Counted from the first letter of the stretch, positions 7,672 to 17,707 are shown. The stretch is 64,000 bases of DNA from Rhodopirellula islandica (GCF_001027925.1 NZ_LECT01000007.1:62001-126000), one strand, 5' to 3'. The notes: generated by a model from the sequence alone, not told the origin. Translations and numbers: made by a program.

Positions 7672-9441
7672 ATGATCTCGACGCGTTTGCTGCCGGTTGC
7701 TTGCTTGCTTCTCTCCTCGTTGGCAGGGCTGGCCGTCACGCCAGTTGTTGCCGAGGAAACCGTTGGGAAGATTCTTGAGAAGGCCAAGAGTTTGGTCGAC
7801 GTCGATGATTCGAGAGCTCCCGGAACGACGGCTTCCGGGGAGCCAATTGTCGATCCGATGCGAGACATGCAGTCCAACGCGATCAAGAAACAATCCGCAC
7901 CTTGGGGACATTGGGGCAGCAACCCCAAGAAGTACAGTACCTGGACCAACCACAGCAATCGGATGGTGCCGCTCTACACGTTCGGCTTCACGCTGAATGA
8001 ATTGCGAGAAAGAGGAAGCCTGTACAGCAACCCGGGTCGCATGCGCGAGCACTTCGGACGCGTGGATGAAAAGACGCTGAACCCCAACGCCAACTACCAC
8101 GATCAAGTTGACGTTCATGATTTGCAGATGGCCGCAGCGAAGGCGGGCAAACGGCATGTGATCCTGATGGTCTTTGACGGAATGGATTGGCCAACGACGC
8201 GTGCGGCGGCTCTGTATCACAATCAAAGCAATCGCTATGACACTGGCCGGGGGACTGGGTTGTTGTTCCAAGACTATCGTGGCGTGAAGACCGATTTCGC
8301 GTTCATCGTCACGACACCGTTTTCGTCCGGCACGAAGTATGACGTCAACTCACAAACCGTCACGGCACCCAATTCCGAGTCCACCGGTGGCTTCTCCGCC
8401 GAGCATGGGGGAGCGAAGCCATGGCATGAGCAATCTCGTCGTGAATATGTGATTGGACAAGACCGCTTGGTCCCGCACACAGTCGCTGATTCGGCTGCGA
8501 CGGCAACTAGCCTGATGGCCGGCGTGAAGACTTACAACGGTTCGATCAACGTGCTGCCTGATGGATCACACGCCGTGCCAGTCGCTCAAAAATTGCAAGC
8601 CGATGGCTTCAAGGTGGGGGCGGTGACCAGTGTTCCGGTCAGCCATGCCACTCCCGCGGCTTCGTATGCAAACAACGTCATTCGTCAGGACTATCAAGAC
8701 ATCAGCCGAGACTTGGTTGGGCTGCCATCATCCTCCCATCGCAACGACCCGCTGCCTGGATTGGACTTGTTGATCGGCGGCGGATGGGGCGAAGGCACCG
8801 GGGAAGACAAATCCCAAGGCGACAACTTCATGGAAGGAAACAAATACTTCCACGAGTCGGATCGTGATGCGTTGAAGAAGGCTTACGCAGAGGGAAAGCC
8901 TCATTCGTACGTGTTGGTTGAACGGACCGAGGGTCGCCCCGGCGCGGACGTGTTGCAAGAAGCGACCGAAAAAGCCATCGCGGAAGACACTCGCTTGATG
9001 GGCTACTTCGGAACCAAAGGCGGACACCTCCCCTTCCAAACTGCCGATGGCAATTTCAATCCGACCTTTGACGTCAAGGGAACAGAGCGATACACCCAAG
9101 CCGATGTGGTTGAAAATCCAACGCTGTCTGACATGACTCAGTCCGCCTTGCAGTTCTTGTCGGCCCCGAAGAAGGGCGCCGATGAACGATCCAAATTCTG
9201 GTTGCTGGTCGAAGCTGGCGATGTTGACTGGGCCAACCACGCGAATAATTTGGACAGCAGCATCGGTGCGGTGCTCAGTGGCGACAAAGCCTTTGCAACC
9301 ATCGTGAACTGGGTCGAAGAGAATGAGGCATGGGACGACACCGCAGTCTTCGTCACCAGTGACCACGGTCACTTCTTGGTGATCGAAAACGTCGACGCGA
9401 TCAGCAACGCAGCCCAGAAAGCCGCGGCTGCGAATCGCTGA
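7672..9441 (+). CDS. Exported alkaline phosphatase (PhoA superfamily)
   Basis: This is a secreted phosphomonoesterase of about 589 residues. The ATG at 7672 starts a clean signal peptide (MISTRLLPVA, cleavage near VVAEE). Metal-site and catalytic motifs appear in order: VFDGMDW (about 168), the nucleophile signature TVADSAATATS with Ser near 274, VEAGDVDWANHANN (about 518) and FVTSDHGH (about 562). It should release phosphate from organic esters in the periplasm. It is odd that the chain ends about 25 residues after SDHGH. Classical E. coli PhoA has another zinc-binding His about 40 residues past that motif, and none is present here or in the downstream frames. Confidence 0.9.
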   Translation: MISTRLLPVACLLLSSLAGLAVTPVVAEETVGKILEKAKSLVDVDDSRAPGTTASGEPIVDPMRDMQSNAIKKQSAPWGHWGSNPKKYSTWTNHSNRMVPLYTFGFTLNELRERGSLYSNPGRMREHFGRVDEKTLNPNANYHDQVDVHDLQMAAAKAGKRHVILMVFDGMDWPTTRAAALYHNQSNRYDTGRGTGLLFQDYRGVKTDFAFIVTTPFSSGTKYDVNSQTVTAPNSESTGGFSAEHGGAKPWHEQSRREYVIGQDRLVPHTVADSAATATSLMAGVKTYNGSINVLPDGSHAVPVAQKLQADGFKVGAVTSVPVSHATPAASYANNVIRQDYQDISRDLVGLPSSSHRNDPLPGLDLLIGGGWGEGTGEDKSQGDNFMEGNKYFHESDRDALKKAYAEGKPHSYVLVERTEGRPGADVLQEATEKAIAEDTRLMGYFGTKGGHLPFQTADGNFNPTFDVKGTERYTQADVVENPTLSDMTQSALQFLSAPKKGADERSKFWLLVEAGDVDWANHANNLDSSIGAVLSGDKAFATIVNWVEENEAWDDTAVFVTSDHGHFLVIENVDAISNAAQKAAAANR

Positions 9442-9568
9442 TTCCGTGAGCCCATCGGGGCTGGACTGGAAAGGTTGAAGTGCCTTTGCAATCACCCCGC
9501 CTTCCCGCCGCCATCAAAGTCCCTTGCAGTGTTGCCGAGTTCGTCGGATCAAAAGGAAGTGAATCTCA

Positions 9569-10555
9569 ATGACAATCCGCTGGGGACTGATCGGCACGGG
9601 TGACATTGCCCACAAACGCGTTGCCGCGGCGATCAAGGACGACCCTCGTTCCGAATTGGTCGCCGTTTGCCGGCGCAGCGAACTGGAACTGAATCAGTTT
9701 GCGGATCAGCACTGCGTTCCACACCGATTCACCGACGCGGAGCAATTGATCGCATCACCAGAAGTGGATGCGGTTTACATCGCCACACCCGTCGATTGCC
9801 ATTGCCCGCAAACCATCGCGGCGGCCGAGGCGGGCAAGCATGTTTTGGTTGAAAAACCAATGGCGATCGATCCGGAACAATGCCAACGCATGATCACTGC
9901 CTGCGAACGCGCGGGGGTGACCCTGGGCGTCGCCTATTACCGACGTTTCTATCCTGCCGTTGAACGGATCCAACAACTGATCCAGTCAGGGACTTTGGGC
10001 CGTGTGCTGTCGATCGCTTGCGTGACCGGCAACCCCAACCGGTTTCCTGCTGATGATTGGCGGGTGGTGCTTGCCCGAGGTGGCGGAGGACCGTTGATGG
10101 ACATCGGGAGTCACCGGTTGGATTTGTTCCTGCACTTGATCGGCGATATCCGATCGGTTCAATCCAGCCGAATCGATTCCGCTGACTTCGAAGCGGAACA
10201 GGTGGCGACGTTGTTGATGCAATTCAACAACGGTGTCCACGGTGTGTTGCAAAGTTACTTTGGCACCGTCAACGCTCCCGATCGCTTGGAGGTCATTGGA
10301 ACGGACGGTCGGGTCACCATCGAAGAACTCAACGGCGACGAACTGAAGTTGTTCACCGCGGACGGACTCACGCGAGAATCCCATCCACCGGCGGACAACC
10401 TGCACGCGCCGTTGATCGAAGACTTCACGCTGGCGTTGGAAGAAAATCGCGAGCCGGGAATCACTGGATCGCGTGGCAAGCAAACCAACGACATCATCGA
10501 AATGGCTTACGCAAACGCCGACGATTCCAAAGGAGTCGTTGACGTTCGGTCTTGA
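9569..10555 (+). CDS. Gfo/Idh/MocA family NAD(P)-dependent oxidoreductase
   Basis: The 328-residue cytoplasmic enzyme has an N-terminal Rossmann fold (RWGLIGTGDIAHKRVAAA) and the family EKP motif (VLVEKPMAID, about residues 93-102). The C-terminal half is the alpha/beta dehydrogenase domain with MDIGSHRLDLFLHL near residue 178. An AAGGAAG Shine-Dalgarno precedes the ATG at 9569. Members act on sugars, inositols and related polyols, and planctomycetes carry many paralogues; the substrate is not evident. Its stop is one base from the stop of the convergent rtcB gene. Confidence 0.88.
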   Translation: MTIRWGLIGTGDIAHKRVAAAIKDDPRSELVAVCRRSELELNQFADQHCVPHRFTDAEQLIASPEVDAVYIATPVDCHCPQTIAAAEAGKHVLVEKPMAIDPEQCQRMITACERAGVTLGVAYYRRFYPAVERIQQLIQSGTLGRVLSIACVTGNPNRFPADDWRVVLARGGGGPLMDIGSHRLDLFLHLIGDIRSVQSSRIDSADFEAEQVATLLMQFNNGVHGVLQSYFGTVNAPDRLEVIGTDGRVTIEELNGDELKLFTADGLTRESHPPADNLHAPLIEDFTLALEENREPGITGSRGKQTNDIIEMAYANADDSKGVVDVRS

Positions 10556-10556
10556 G

Positions 10557-12053
10557 TCAATCGTCAGCGGGGGCACCGTCTTTGAGCACGAACTTGGCTG
10601 TGAGTCGGGCAACTTCCTCTGCCAAGCCCGCTTCCGTCACGCTCTTGAGAACCTCGGTGAAGTCCTTGTAGGCATCCGGCGCTTCGTCCCGCGGGTACAC
10701 TCGGCAGTTGCTGATCACGTCGTGGTCGAGCAGGTTTTTGTCGACGACCATTTGGTTGAGATTCTTCTTCGCTTTGGTTCGACTGAGTTGTCGTCCCGCA
10801 CCGTGATTGACGCTGAACGCCGACACGGATGCACCGGGTCGAGCGACCATGATGGAGGAGCCATCGCGAGGGTTCCCCGGCAGCAGGATCGGGTGACCGG
10901 TCGATTCAAAATCGGTGCCCGCCAATTGTTCATGCCCCGCCGGGAACGCTCGCGTCGCGCCTTTTCGATGGACCCATTGTTGGCGTCCGTCGACCGGTTC
11001 TTGGCGAGCGATGTTGTGGCTGATGAAGTAGATCAATTCGCCTCGAATTCCCGGGAACACTTCACGGAAGGATTCGAGCACCAATTGATTGATCAGCAGG
11101 TGATTGACCGTTGCGAAGTTAGCTCCCATGGCCATGTCGCACAGGTACCGCTGGCCTTCGGGGGAGTTCGCTTCGGCGTAACACAGTTGCGGATCGCCAG
11201 CGGGAAACGCCAGGCCACTGGATTGGAAATGCGACTTCATCGCGCGGAATTGTCCCATCGCTAAATCGTGACCGAAACCACGTGACCCGCAATGAGACAA
11301 GAACGCGACGCGACCGTGTCGCAGTCCCCACTGTTCACCAACGGATCGTAGTTTGGGGCATTGTGACAACGACACGACCTCGGCTTCACCAAAATGGTTG
11401 CCCCCGCCGTAGCTCCCCAGTTGCCGAAACTTGCTTTCAATTCGATCGCGTTTGTCTCGGTCGCGTCCCATCCATTCCAATCTCGCTGCAAGCGTGTCGG
11501 TTGATCCATCGGGAGCGGAATGCGATGCGTCTTCGCAGCGGTTTGCCCAGGCCTTAGGGATGCCCAACTTCTTGAGCACCGACTTCGAGGCACCTTCGGT
11601 CGCCACCTGGAAACCAAGCGGTCCGTCAACACTGCGGCTTTTGGGGACATGTCGTTGACCACGGCCTGCGCCGGTGGGGACTCGTTTCGCAATCGCTTGG
11701 ATCACCCGGCGACGAATTTTCCAATCCGCGATTTCCTTTTCCGGTAGATCCGTTTGCAGCAAGCTCATGCTGCACTTGATATCGACCCCCACAGGACCAG
11801 GATAAACGTGGGTCGGGGAGACCATCACACAACCCACCGGCGCACCGTAACCGACGTGGGCGTCCGGGTTCAGCACGACTTGCGAAACGCCAGGAGCCAA
11901 GCGACTGTTGATGGCTTGTTGAAAGGTTTGACTTCCAAACGATTGCCGGATGGGATCGGTCCCGATCACGGTGATGGGCGAGCAGTTATCGCCGACCGGC
12001 AAACTTGCCATCGCTGGGCCGCTGATCTGCAGCATTTCGTGCATGGTGTCCAT
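10557..12053 (-). CDS. rtcB: RNA-splicing ligase RtcB
   Basis: RtcB joins 2',3'-cyclic phosphate or 3'-phosphate RNA ends to 5'-OH ends using GTP and manganese. About 498 residues are encoded from the ATG at 12053, chosen because AGAGGACA precedes it at good spacing; in-frame starts extend to 12107. Conserved segments are NPDAHVGYGAPVGCV, the metal Cys in GVDIKCSM, GGNHFGE, SHCGSRGFGHDLA, and the guanylylated His in VNHGAGRQLSR near residue 416. All catalytic elements look intact. No archease or RtcA gene lies beside it, so its role (tRNA repair or RNA recovery after damage) cannot be refined here. Confidence 0.93.
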   Translation of the reverse strand: MDTMHEMLQISGPAMASLPVGDNCSPITVIGTDPIRQSFGSQTFQQAINSRLAPGVSQVVLNPDAHVGYGAPVGCVMVSPTHVYPGPVGVDIKCSMSLLQTDLPEKEIADWKIRRRVIQAIAKRVPTGAGRGQRHVPKSRSVDGPLGFQVATEGASKSVLKKLGIPKAWANRCEDASHSAPDGSTDTLAARLEWMGRDRDKRDRIESKFRQLGSYGGGNHFGEAEVVSLSQCPKLRSVGEQWGLRHGRVAFLSHCGSRGFGHDLAMGQFRAMKSHFQSSGLAFPAGDPQLCYAEANSPEGQRYLCDMAMGANFATVNHLLINQLVLESFREVFPGIRGELIYFISHNIARQEPVDGRQQWVHRKGATRAFPAGHEQLAGTDFESTGHPILLPGNPRDGSSIMVARPGASVSAFSVNHGAGRQLSRTKAKKNLNQMVVDKNLLDHDVISNCRVYPRDEAPDAYKDFTEVLKSVTEAGLAEEVARLTAKFVLKDGAPADD

Positions 12054-12168
12054 CGCACTTGTCCTCTTGAGTTCTTTCATGAGCTTGATTGAACAACAAG
12101 AGAACACGAGTTTTCAAAGGTTCGCGGCGAATCCTTTGAAACCGAAGCTACATCAAGAAGCGACCTGG

Positions 12169-13632
12169 TCAATCAGCTCGCGTGGGAAGCGTTCCGCGGA
12201 ACAATTCGATCAGTTCTGTTTGGCGATTGAACAGATCTTTGGAGAGGGGTTGTTCGACTTTCGGCAAACGCCGGGGGCGGTCCCCACCTTGGCTTTCAGT
12301 CGGGGCGAGGGCTGGGGTTTCGCTCGGTGAAAGTTTGACGTCGCTGTTTGCGAGTGGCGACCATGAGGGGGACGTTTCAAATTCTTCCTTGGACGTTTGG
12401 ACCCCAAGTGATTCTTTTACAAACGAGGCCGCTGCGACCTGTTTGAGAGGCACTGCGTTTGGTGATGTTGGGGAGTTGGACTCAGGGCGAGTTTCTTTCA
12501 ATTCGCTGAGTCGTGGAAGCTGATCAATAAAGCTTTCCAAGGTTTTTAGGAGCGCCGAATCGCTGGGCAAGGACGTCGTGTGTTGGCGATGGGAAGTCTT
12601 CTGGCCATGGTCTTGCTGGGCCATTCTCACCAAAGGGCTCGCCGCGGGATCGCCTGGCACACAGTGCTTCAAGATTTCCCGCAGGTTGGCCTCGGTGATT
12701 CGGCGGGTTGGACGACTGGAATGAATCGGACGAATCAGCTGGAGATCGCCGGCATCGTCACTCAGGCTTTGATCGTGACATTGAGCGCACCGGGCCAAAA
12801 GGATGGGTTGAATTCGTGCTGTGAAGGCATGCAGCAACCAAGAGTCCATGACCTCTTCGTGCAGTCGGTCGGTCGGGGTGGACTTCGGTGGAGCAATCGG
12901 CAAATCATGGTTTTCATGAATGCTCGTTGAAGACACCGCCAGGACGTGCTCTTCGGTCGTCTCGACGTAGCTGGCCTGTTGAACATCACTTGGCGGAGAA
13001 TCGGAGGAGTCTGGGCGGGCGATGTTCCGAAGTCGTGATTCCAGGTGTTGAGCTTCGGTGTTGTTGGGATCGAGTTGATAGACGTCCATCAACTGCTGAA
13101 CCGCCTGAGGATGCAGTCCTTGGTCGACACACCAACGGGCAGCAGACAAGGCTCGCGGCAGTGGTCGTGGCGATGTTCTGGCGGCGAGCCATTCCTGGCG
13201 AAGTTCAAAGAGTGCCTCCAGGTTGTCTCGTGCACCGATCACCTCTTTGGCAGGGAGTCGGATTTCCGAACCGCCCCGACGGATGACGATGGATTCACCA
13301 GCGATTTGCACGTCACCCCGGAGGACGCGGTCATTGCGAAGCAGGATGAAATCGGATTGGTCGTCGGGTGAATTCGATGCCTTTGAGTGCCCTGACGCGT
13401 TGTTTTCGGAGGCATTCGTCACGGACGCAACGGATTGTGCCATGAGGTCGTGGGATGGGCGAATCCCGCCGATCATGATCCCTGCCAGCACGAACCAACT
13501 GGCGCACCACAGGAACCAACGCGGAGTGTCAAAACGCTCTGACGCAAAACGCGGAGGCACCCATCGACCTGCCGCGAAAATTTTTCGCGTTGGAGCGGGG
13601 TGGACTTCTACATGCGGGAAAAACTGGTTCAT
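12169..13632 (-). CDS. Membrane-anchored planctomycete protein with a single CxxCH motif
   Basis: This is a planctomycete-type hypothetical protein of about 488 residues from the ATG at 13632 (MNQFFPHVEV); the frame stays open upstream to a GTG at 13836 and no start has a good Shine-Dalgarno. A transmembrane segment (WFLWCASWFVLAGIMIGGI) near residues 41-60 anchors it. A beta-type region with VLRGDVQIAGESIVIRRGG follows, then a helical region. The haem-type motif CAQCH appears in the context IQPILLARCAQCHD, as in the planctomycete cytochrome c-like (PSCyt) domains that often accompany PSD proteins. Those partners are absent here. The C-terminus is Ser/Pro-rich. It is divergent from the MscS gene. 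Confidence 0.7.
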   Translation of the reverse strand: MNQFFPHVEVHPAPTRKIFAAGRWVPPRFASERFDTPRWFLWCASWFVLAGIMIGGIRPSHDLMAQSVASVTNASENNASGHSKASNSPDDQSDFILLRNDRVLRGDVQIAGESIVIRRGGSEIRLPAKEVIGARDNLEALFELRQEWLAARTSPRPLPRALSAARWCVDQGLHPQAVQQLMDVYQLDPNNTEAQHLESRLRNIARPDSSDSPPSDVQQASYVETTEEHVLAVSSTSIHENHDLPIAPPKSTPTDRLHEEVMDSWLLHAFTARIQPILLARCAQCHDQSLSDDAGDLQLIRPIHSSRPTRRITEANLREILKHCVPGDPAASPLVRMAQQDHGQKTSHRQHTTSLPSDSALLKTLESFIDQLPRLSELKETRPESNSPTSPNAVPLKQVAAASFVKESLGVQTSKEEFETSPSWSPLANSDVKLSPSETPALAPTESQGGDRPRRLPKVEQPLSKDLFNRQTELIELFRGTLPTRAD

Positions 13633-13899
13633 ATTCGACGCAGCTACCAAAACGGAGGGCTCGGAGTCAACGTACGACCTTGCATTTTCAGCATTCGGAC
13701 TGAATTGGCACATGATTTGACTGACTTTGACACTGGCGTGTATTCCGCGGTTGAGAACCTTCTCGGGAAATTGAGGCTTTGAAACACGAGGGCGCCCGGG
13801 TTTGGGCTTTCGGTCGTGTGCTGCTTTTCGAGACACTCGCCGGGCTTGGTTTCAACGTAATTTTCAGTGCTCACCGACCCCTCGTTTCGACGATCCACC

Positions 13900-16800
13900 A
13901 TGCTCCTTGACGGACCATCCATTCGCTCCGGTCGTTCTCGAACTGTTCGGCAGTCTGCGATATCAAAGTCGCTTGGCTGGGGACTGGCGATTTGCTTCTG
14001 TGCAGGGGTTGCGTGCAGAGCGAATGGTCAGGGCGCTGTTCCAAATTCGTCGGCCGTTCCAACGCCAGCAGCGTCCGAGCAATCCATTCTGCAGGTCGCG
14101 GCCTACGCACCGTTTCAAGCCGATGAGTCGTCTGGCACCGCGGCGACCGGAGGGGGAACCGCAGAAGCCACTCCCAAGCCGAAGAACGACCTGAGCAGCG
14201 TGGAAGCGGTTGTCGCGGAAATTGAATCCGTGAACAACGACGCGATCTTGGATCCGATGTTGAAGAATCGGTTGCTGGAGTCTCTCAAGAGTCTGCAGGC
14301 CGTCTTGACCGCGCGGCAAGAATTCGGCAATCGCGTGGCGTCGTATGAAAAGTCGCTGCTGTCGATCGCGGAAGAAAAGAAACGTTACAAAACGCTCGCC
14401 GCGCAAGAAGTTGTGGTCACGCCAATCGAAGCGGATCGCTACATGGCGATTGAGCAAATTCAGCAGAGACAAGCGGAAGCCAGCCTCAGCTTGGATGCTG
14501 CGCGCAGCAAGTTGCAGAAAATCGAGTCGGACATCACGACTCGGAAAGAGACCTTGGAGAAACTGCCCGAGCAAATTGTTCAGACCCGGAAAGAAATTGA
14601 ACGACTGTCTGGCGAAACGATCGGCGAAATCAATGATGATCCCGACGGACGTTTGCGCCATATTCGGGAGATTGAACTGAAGGCAAAGCTGGAAGAAGCA
14701 CGCCAACGTTTGGCGGCGTATCAGCAACAGCAGACGCTCTTCGAATCACAGGGCGACCTCTTGCCGTTGATGAAAACGGCAGCGGAAAAGGAATTGGCCG
14801 AAGCGGAAGCAAAGGCGCAAGCCTGGTCGGCAACCTTGGCAAAGAAACGCCAAAGCGAAATCGGCAAGGATCTGAAAGATTTCAAACGACAATTGGAAGC
14901 CAAGGGCGATGACCCCGAAGACTCATTGATCTTATCGCTCCAAGATCGCTGGATACGGATCGCCGGCGAGAAAGATCGCATCAGCCGAACGCTCAACGAC
15001 GAGAGGGCGGAACTCGACAAGCTGTCCGAACGCCGCACGAAAATCGAGAAGGACATTGAAGAGAACATCGCGACGTCCGGTGGGTTGACCAGCACGTTGG
15101 GGGTCGAGTTGCTGTTGCTCAAGAACAAACTCCCTGCCCTGACGCCCATCAGTGCTCGCATTACCGAGTTGCGGCAAAGCATTGAGAGCAATCGGGCGCT
15201 TCAAACGCAATTGGAGTTGACCCTGGAAGGGATTCTGGACAACTCATCGATCGGGCTCTCACTGGAGAACATCGAAGGCGTTTCGATGCCACAAGGAAAA
15301 CTGACTGAAGATGAAATTCGGTTGGTCAACAAATTCATCTCCGATTTGAGCGACTACATCGTTCAGATGGTCAGCCTGCAAAGCCAGTTGGAGCAAAAGC
15401 AAAGGCTGGTTCTGAATCTGAATTCGATCATCGATACAAAAATCGTCTGGATCAAAAGTCAGCCAGCCTTTCGGTTGAACGACCTGGTGGTTTCATGGCA
15501 GGTCTTTCGCGCGATCGTTCACCCCGACAATTTGCTGCTCATCGGACGCTGCGTGCTCAAGGGGCTGCTCAATCGCCCCGAGCTGATCGCGATCGCAATG
15601 ATTGCAATCTTCACGATTCTTTACGCTGGGGCACGCTTGCGTCGACGAATCGCGACGCACGGGGAACGTGCCCGCAGTCGGCAAAGCGTCTCTTTGAAAC
15701 CCACTTTGGCGGCGACCGTGCTGTCGTGGGCGTTGGTGCTGCCGTTGGTCGGGTTGCTGTGGATCCTCGGGGACGCGTTGCTGGCGTCCGGTGCCAGCGA
15801 AGCGATTGTCCGGGCCACGGCCAAGGCATTTCATTTGGCGGCGGTGGCGGTGACTCCGATTGAATTGTTGCGTCAATGTCTGCGTCGGGAAGGGTTGGCC
15901 GTGGCGCACTTTGGTGCCGATGAAACGTCCATCGGGCCGCTTCGAAAATGGTTGCGATTGATGATCGACATCGGCGTGCCACTTTTGATTTTCTACGGCA
16001 TTGCAGAGAACCTCGGTCGCTGGCAAGCCGCCGCGGCGCTGAGTCGCGTGATGTTGGTGCTGGGGATGATTCTGGTCAGCGTCGTGTTGTGGCGATCGTT
16101 TTCGCCCGCCACAGGAGTCTTTTCCAAACACATTCAGCTCAATCCAAACGGTTGGATGTCTCGGCTGAGGTACATCTGGTTTGGATTCATCCTGGTGGTG
16201 CCGCTGGCCCTTGCTTTCATCGCCTTGATTGGCCTGAGCAGCGGTGCGCGTGTCTTGGTCGAACAACTCTATCTGACGCTGTGGCTCTGTTTGCTGACTT
16301 ACTACATCAGCGGATTCGTCAACCGTTGGCTGCTGACCAATCGCCGTCGGTTGACGATGGCAGTTCACAGGGAACGCTTGGAAGAATCGGAGCGTTTGGG
16401 AGCGGGCGGAGTCGAAATCGAACCGAGCACTTCGATGGAAGCCTCCGAAATCAATGCACAGACAACTCGATTGTTGCAGACCATTCTGTTCATCGTTGCT
16501 TTGGTGGGGGTGGCGTTGGTGTGGTCGCCGGTGTTGCCCGCGGTCGAGTACTTGGACCAAGTCAAACTGGGGTGGACCACCACCGACGGTGACGGCAACG
16601 TTTCTCCGGTCACGCTGAAGAACATTGTTTTTGCGATCCCGATCATCGTGTTGACTTGGGTGTCGGTGCGGAACTTGCCTGGCTTGATTGAAGGCGTGTT
16701 GCTGGAACGGTTGCCGTTGGACAAACCGGCTCGGTACGCGATCACGACGCTCGGGACCTACGCCTTGATCACCTTTGGCATTTTGATGACGGCCAAGGCA

Positions 16801-17427
16801 CTTGGACTGCACTGGCAGAACATTCAGTGGCTGGTTGCGGCGCTGGGGGTCGGCCTCGGGTTTGGGTTGCAAGAAATTTTTGCGAACTTCGTCAGCGGTT
16901 TGATTTTGTTGTTCGAACAGCCCATCCGCGTCGGCGACGTGGTCACGCTCGGCGACACGACGGGCGTGGTGGCTCGGATTCGAATACGTGCGACCACCGT
17001 GACCAACTGGGATCGCCAGGAACTGGTGATCCCCAACAAGGATTTGATCACCGGGCGACTGGTCAACTGGACTCTGACCGACAGCACGAACCGGATTGTG
17101 GTCAACGTGGGAGTTGCCTACGGCAGTGACACGGAAGTCGCCTGTGAATTGCTGCGAACCATTTGCGATGAGCATCTTAAAATCTCGAAGGATCCCGGTC
17201 CGGTGGTGACATTCGAGGGCTTTGGGGATTCGACCCTGAACTTGGTGCTCAGGTGTTATCTGGCGACGCTGGATGATCGTTTGAAGACCATTCATGAGTT
17301 GCACACGGAGATCAACAAACGCTTCAATGCAGCAGGGTTGGAGATCGCTTTCCCACAACGCGACTTGCATCTGCGTTCCTTGCCACCCGAATTGATGGAA
17401 CGGCTGGGGACGTCGCAGAAGAGCTGA
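13900..17427 (+). CDS. Large MscS-family mechanosensitive channel with coiled-coil periplasmic domain
   Basis: The protein has about 1175 residues from the ATG at 13900 (a GTG at 13867 is the alternative). An N-terminal signal segment is followed by about 450 residues of charged heptad-like sequence (EIESDITTRKETLEKLPEQI and similar), a predicted periplasmic coiled coil. Roughly ten membrane segments run from about residue 560. The pore helix and MscS core lie near residues 975-1060 (LGVGLGFGLQEIFANFVSG, FEQPIRVGDVV, VIPNKDLITGRLVNW). The architecture is that of KefA/MscK-like channels, which open when membrane tension rises in hypo-osmotic shock. The divergent neighbour at 12169-13632 is another envelope protein. 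Confidence 0.9.
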   Translation: MLLDGPSIRSGRSRTVRQSAISKSLGWGLAICFCAGVACRANGQGAVPNSSAVPTPAASEQSILQVAAYAPFQADESSGTAATGGGTAEATPKPKNDLSSVEAVVAEIESVNNDAILDPMLKNRLLESLKSLQAVLTARQEFGNRVASYEKSLLSIAEEKKRYKTLAAQEVVVTPIEADRYMAIEQIQQRQAEASLSLDAARSKLQKIESDITTRKETLEKLPEQIVQTRKEIERLSGETIGEINDDPDGRLRHIREIELKAKLEEARQRLAAYQQQQTLFESQGDLLPLMKTAAEKELAEAEAKAQAWSATLAKKRQSEIGKDLKDFKRQLEAKGDDPEDSLILSLQDRWIRIAGEKDRISRTLNDERAELDKLSERRTKIEKDIEENIATSGGLTSTLGVELLLLKNKLPALTPISARITELRQSIESNRALQTQLELTLEGILDNSSIGLSLENIEGVSMPQGKLTEDEIRLVNKFISDLSDYIVQMVSLQSQLEQKQRLVLNLNSIIDTKIVWIKSQPAFRLNDLVVSWQVFRAIVHPDNLLLIGRCVLKGLLNRPELIAIAMIAIFTILYAGARLRRRIATHGERARSRQSVSLKPTLAATVLSWALVLPLVGLLWILGDALLASGASEAIVRATAKAFHLAAVAVTPIELLRQCLRREGLAVAHFGADETSIGPLRKWLRLMIDIGVPLLIFYGIAENLGRWQAAAALSRVMLVLGMILVSVVLWRSFSPATGVFSKHIQLNPNGWMSRLRYIWFGFILVVPLALAFIALIGLSSGARVLVEQLYLTLWLCLLTYYISGFVNRWLLTNRRRLTMAVHRERLEESERLGAGGVEIEPSTSMEASEINAQTTRLLQTILFIVALVGVALVWSPVLPAVEYLDQVKLGWTTTDGDGNVSPVTLKNIVFAIPIIVLTWVSVRNLPGLIEGVLLERLPLDKPARYAITTLGTYALITFGILMTAKALGLHWQNIQWLVAALGVGLGFGLQEIFANFVSGLILLFEQPIRVGDVVTLGDTTGVVARIRIRATTVTNWDRQELVIPNKDLITGRLVNWTLTDSTNRIVVNVGVAYGSDTEVACELLRTICDEHLKISKDPGPVVTFEGFGDSTLNLVLRCYLATLDDRLKTIHELHTEINKRFNAAGLEIAFPQRDLHLRSLPPELMERLGTSQKS

Positions 17428-17517
17428 TCAGTTCGGCTCGGATATTCTTCCCTTTCCGGAGCCGATATCGTGCCGTTTTCTGGTGCTGCTTTTCGGCAGA
17501 ATTCCACATGGCGCACC

Positions 17518-17707
17518 TCTCCCGAAACGAAGTTTGGGGAGAGGTCGAGCGACGCCGTTCAGGCGTACGCGAGGGTGAGGGCCGGGCATGGGAAGTGGCG
17601 CGGATGGACCTCCCCCGGAAATCTCGCTGAACGCTCGTTTTTCGACCCCTCCCGTTGGCAACGGGCGGGGTTCTCAAGGCGTTACTGGCACCGCGTTTAA
17701 AACTGCA
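17518..17707. repeat. Dispersed mosaic repeat, copy 1 (modules A and B)
   Basis: The 380-base gap between the MscS and FG-GAP genes holds two modules that recur at 55412-55582. Module A (17518-17589) contains 46 bases at 17544-17589 that are identical to the reverse complement of 55412-55457. The neighbouring 26 bases (17518-17543) match 55475-55500 with one mismatch and carry CTCTCC/GGAGAG-type ends. Module B (17662-17707) matches 55536-55582 in the same orientation at close to 90 per cent. Relative orientation of A and B is therefore flipped between copies. No transposase is present and short open frames here are not credible genes. Confidence 0.85.

Noticed and set aside
9442-9568. Possible frameshifted C-terminus of the alkaline phosphatase
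   Set aside because: No downstream frame shows the expected His-containing motif, so a simple frameshift does not explain the short C-terminus.
15493-17370. Minus-strand open frame of 625 codons inside the MscS gene
   Set aside because: Its composition is Gln/His/Arg-rich with no motif, while the plus frame holds clear MscS sequence. It is a GC-driven shadow.
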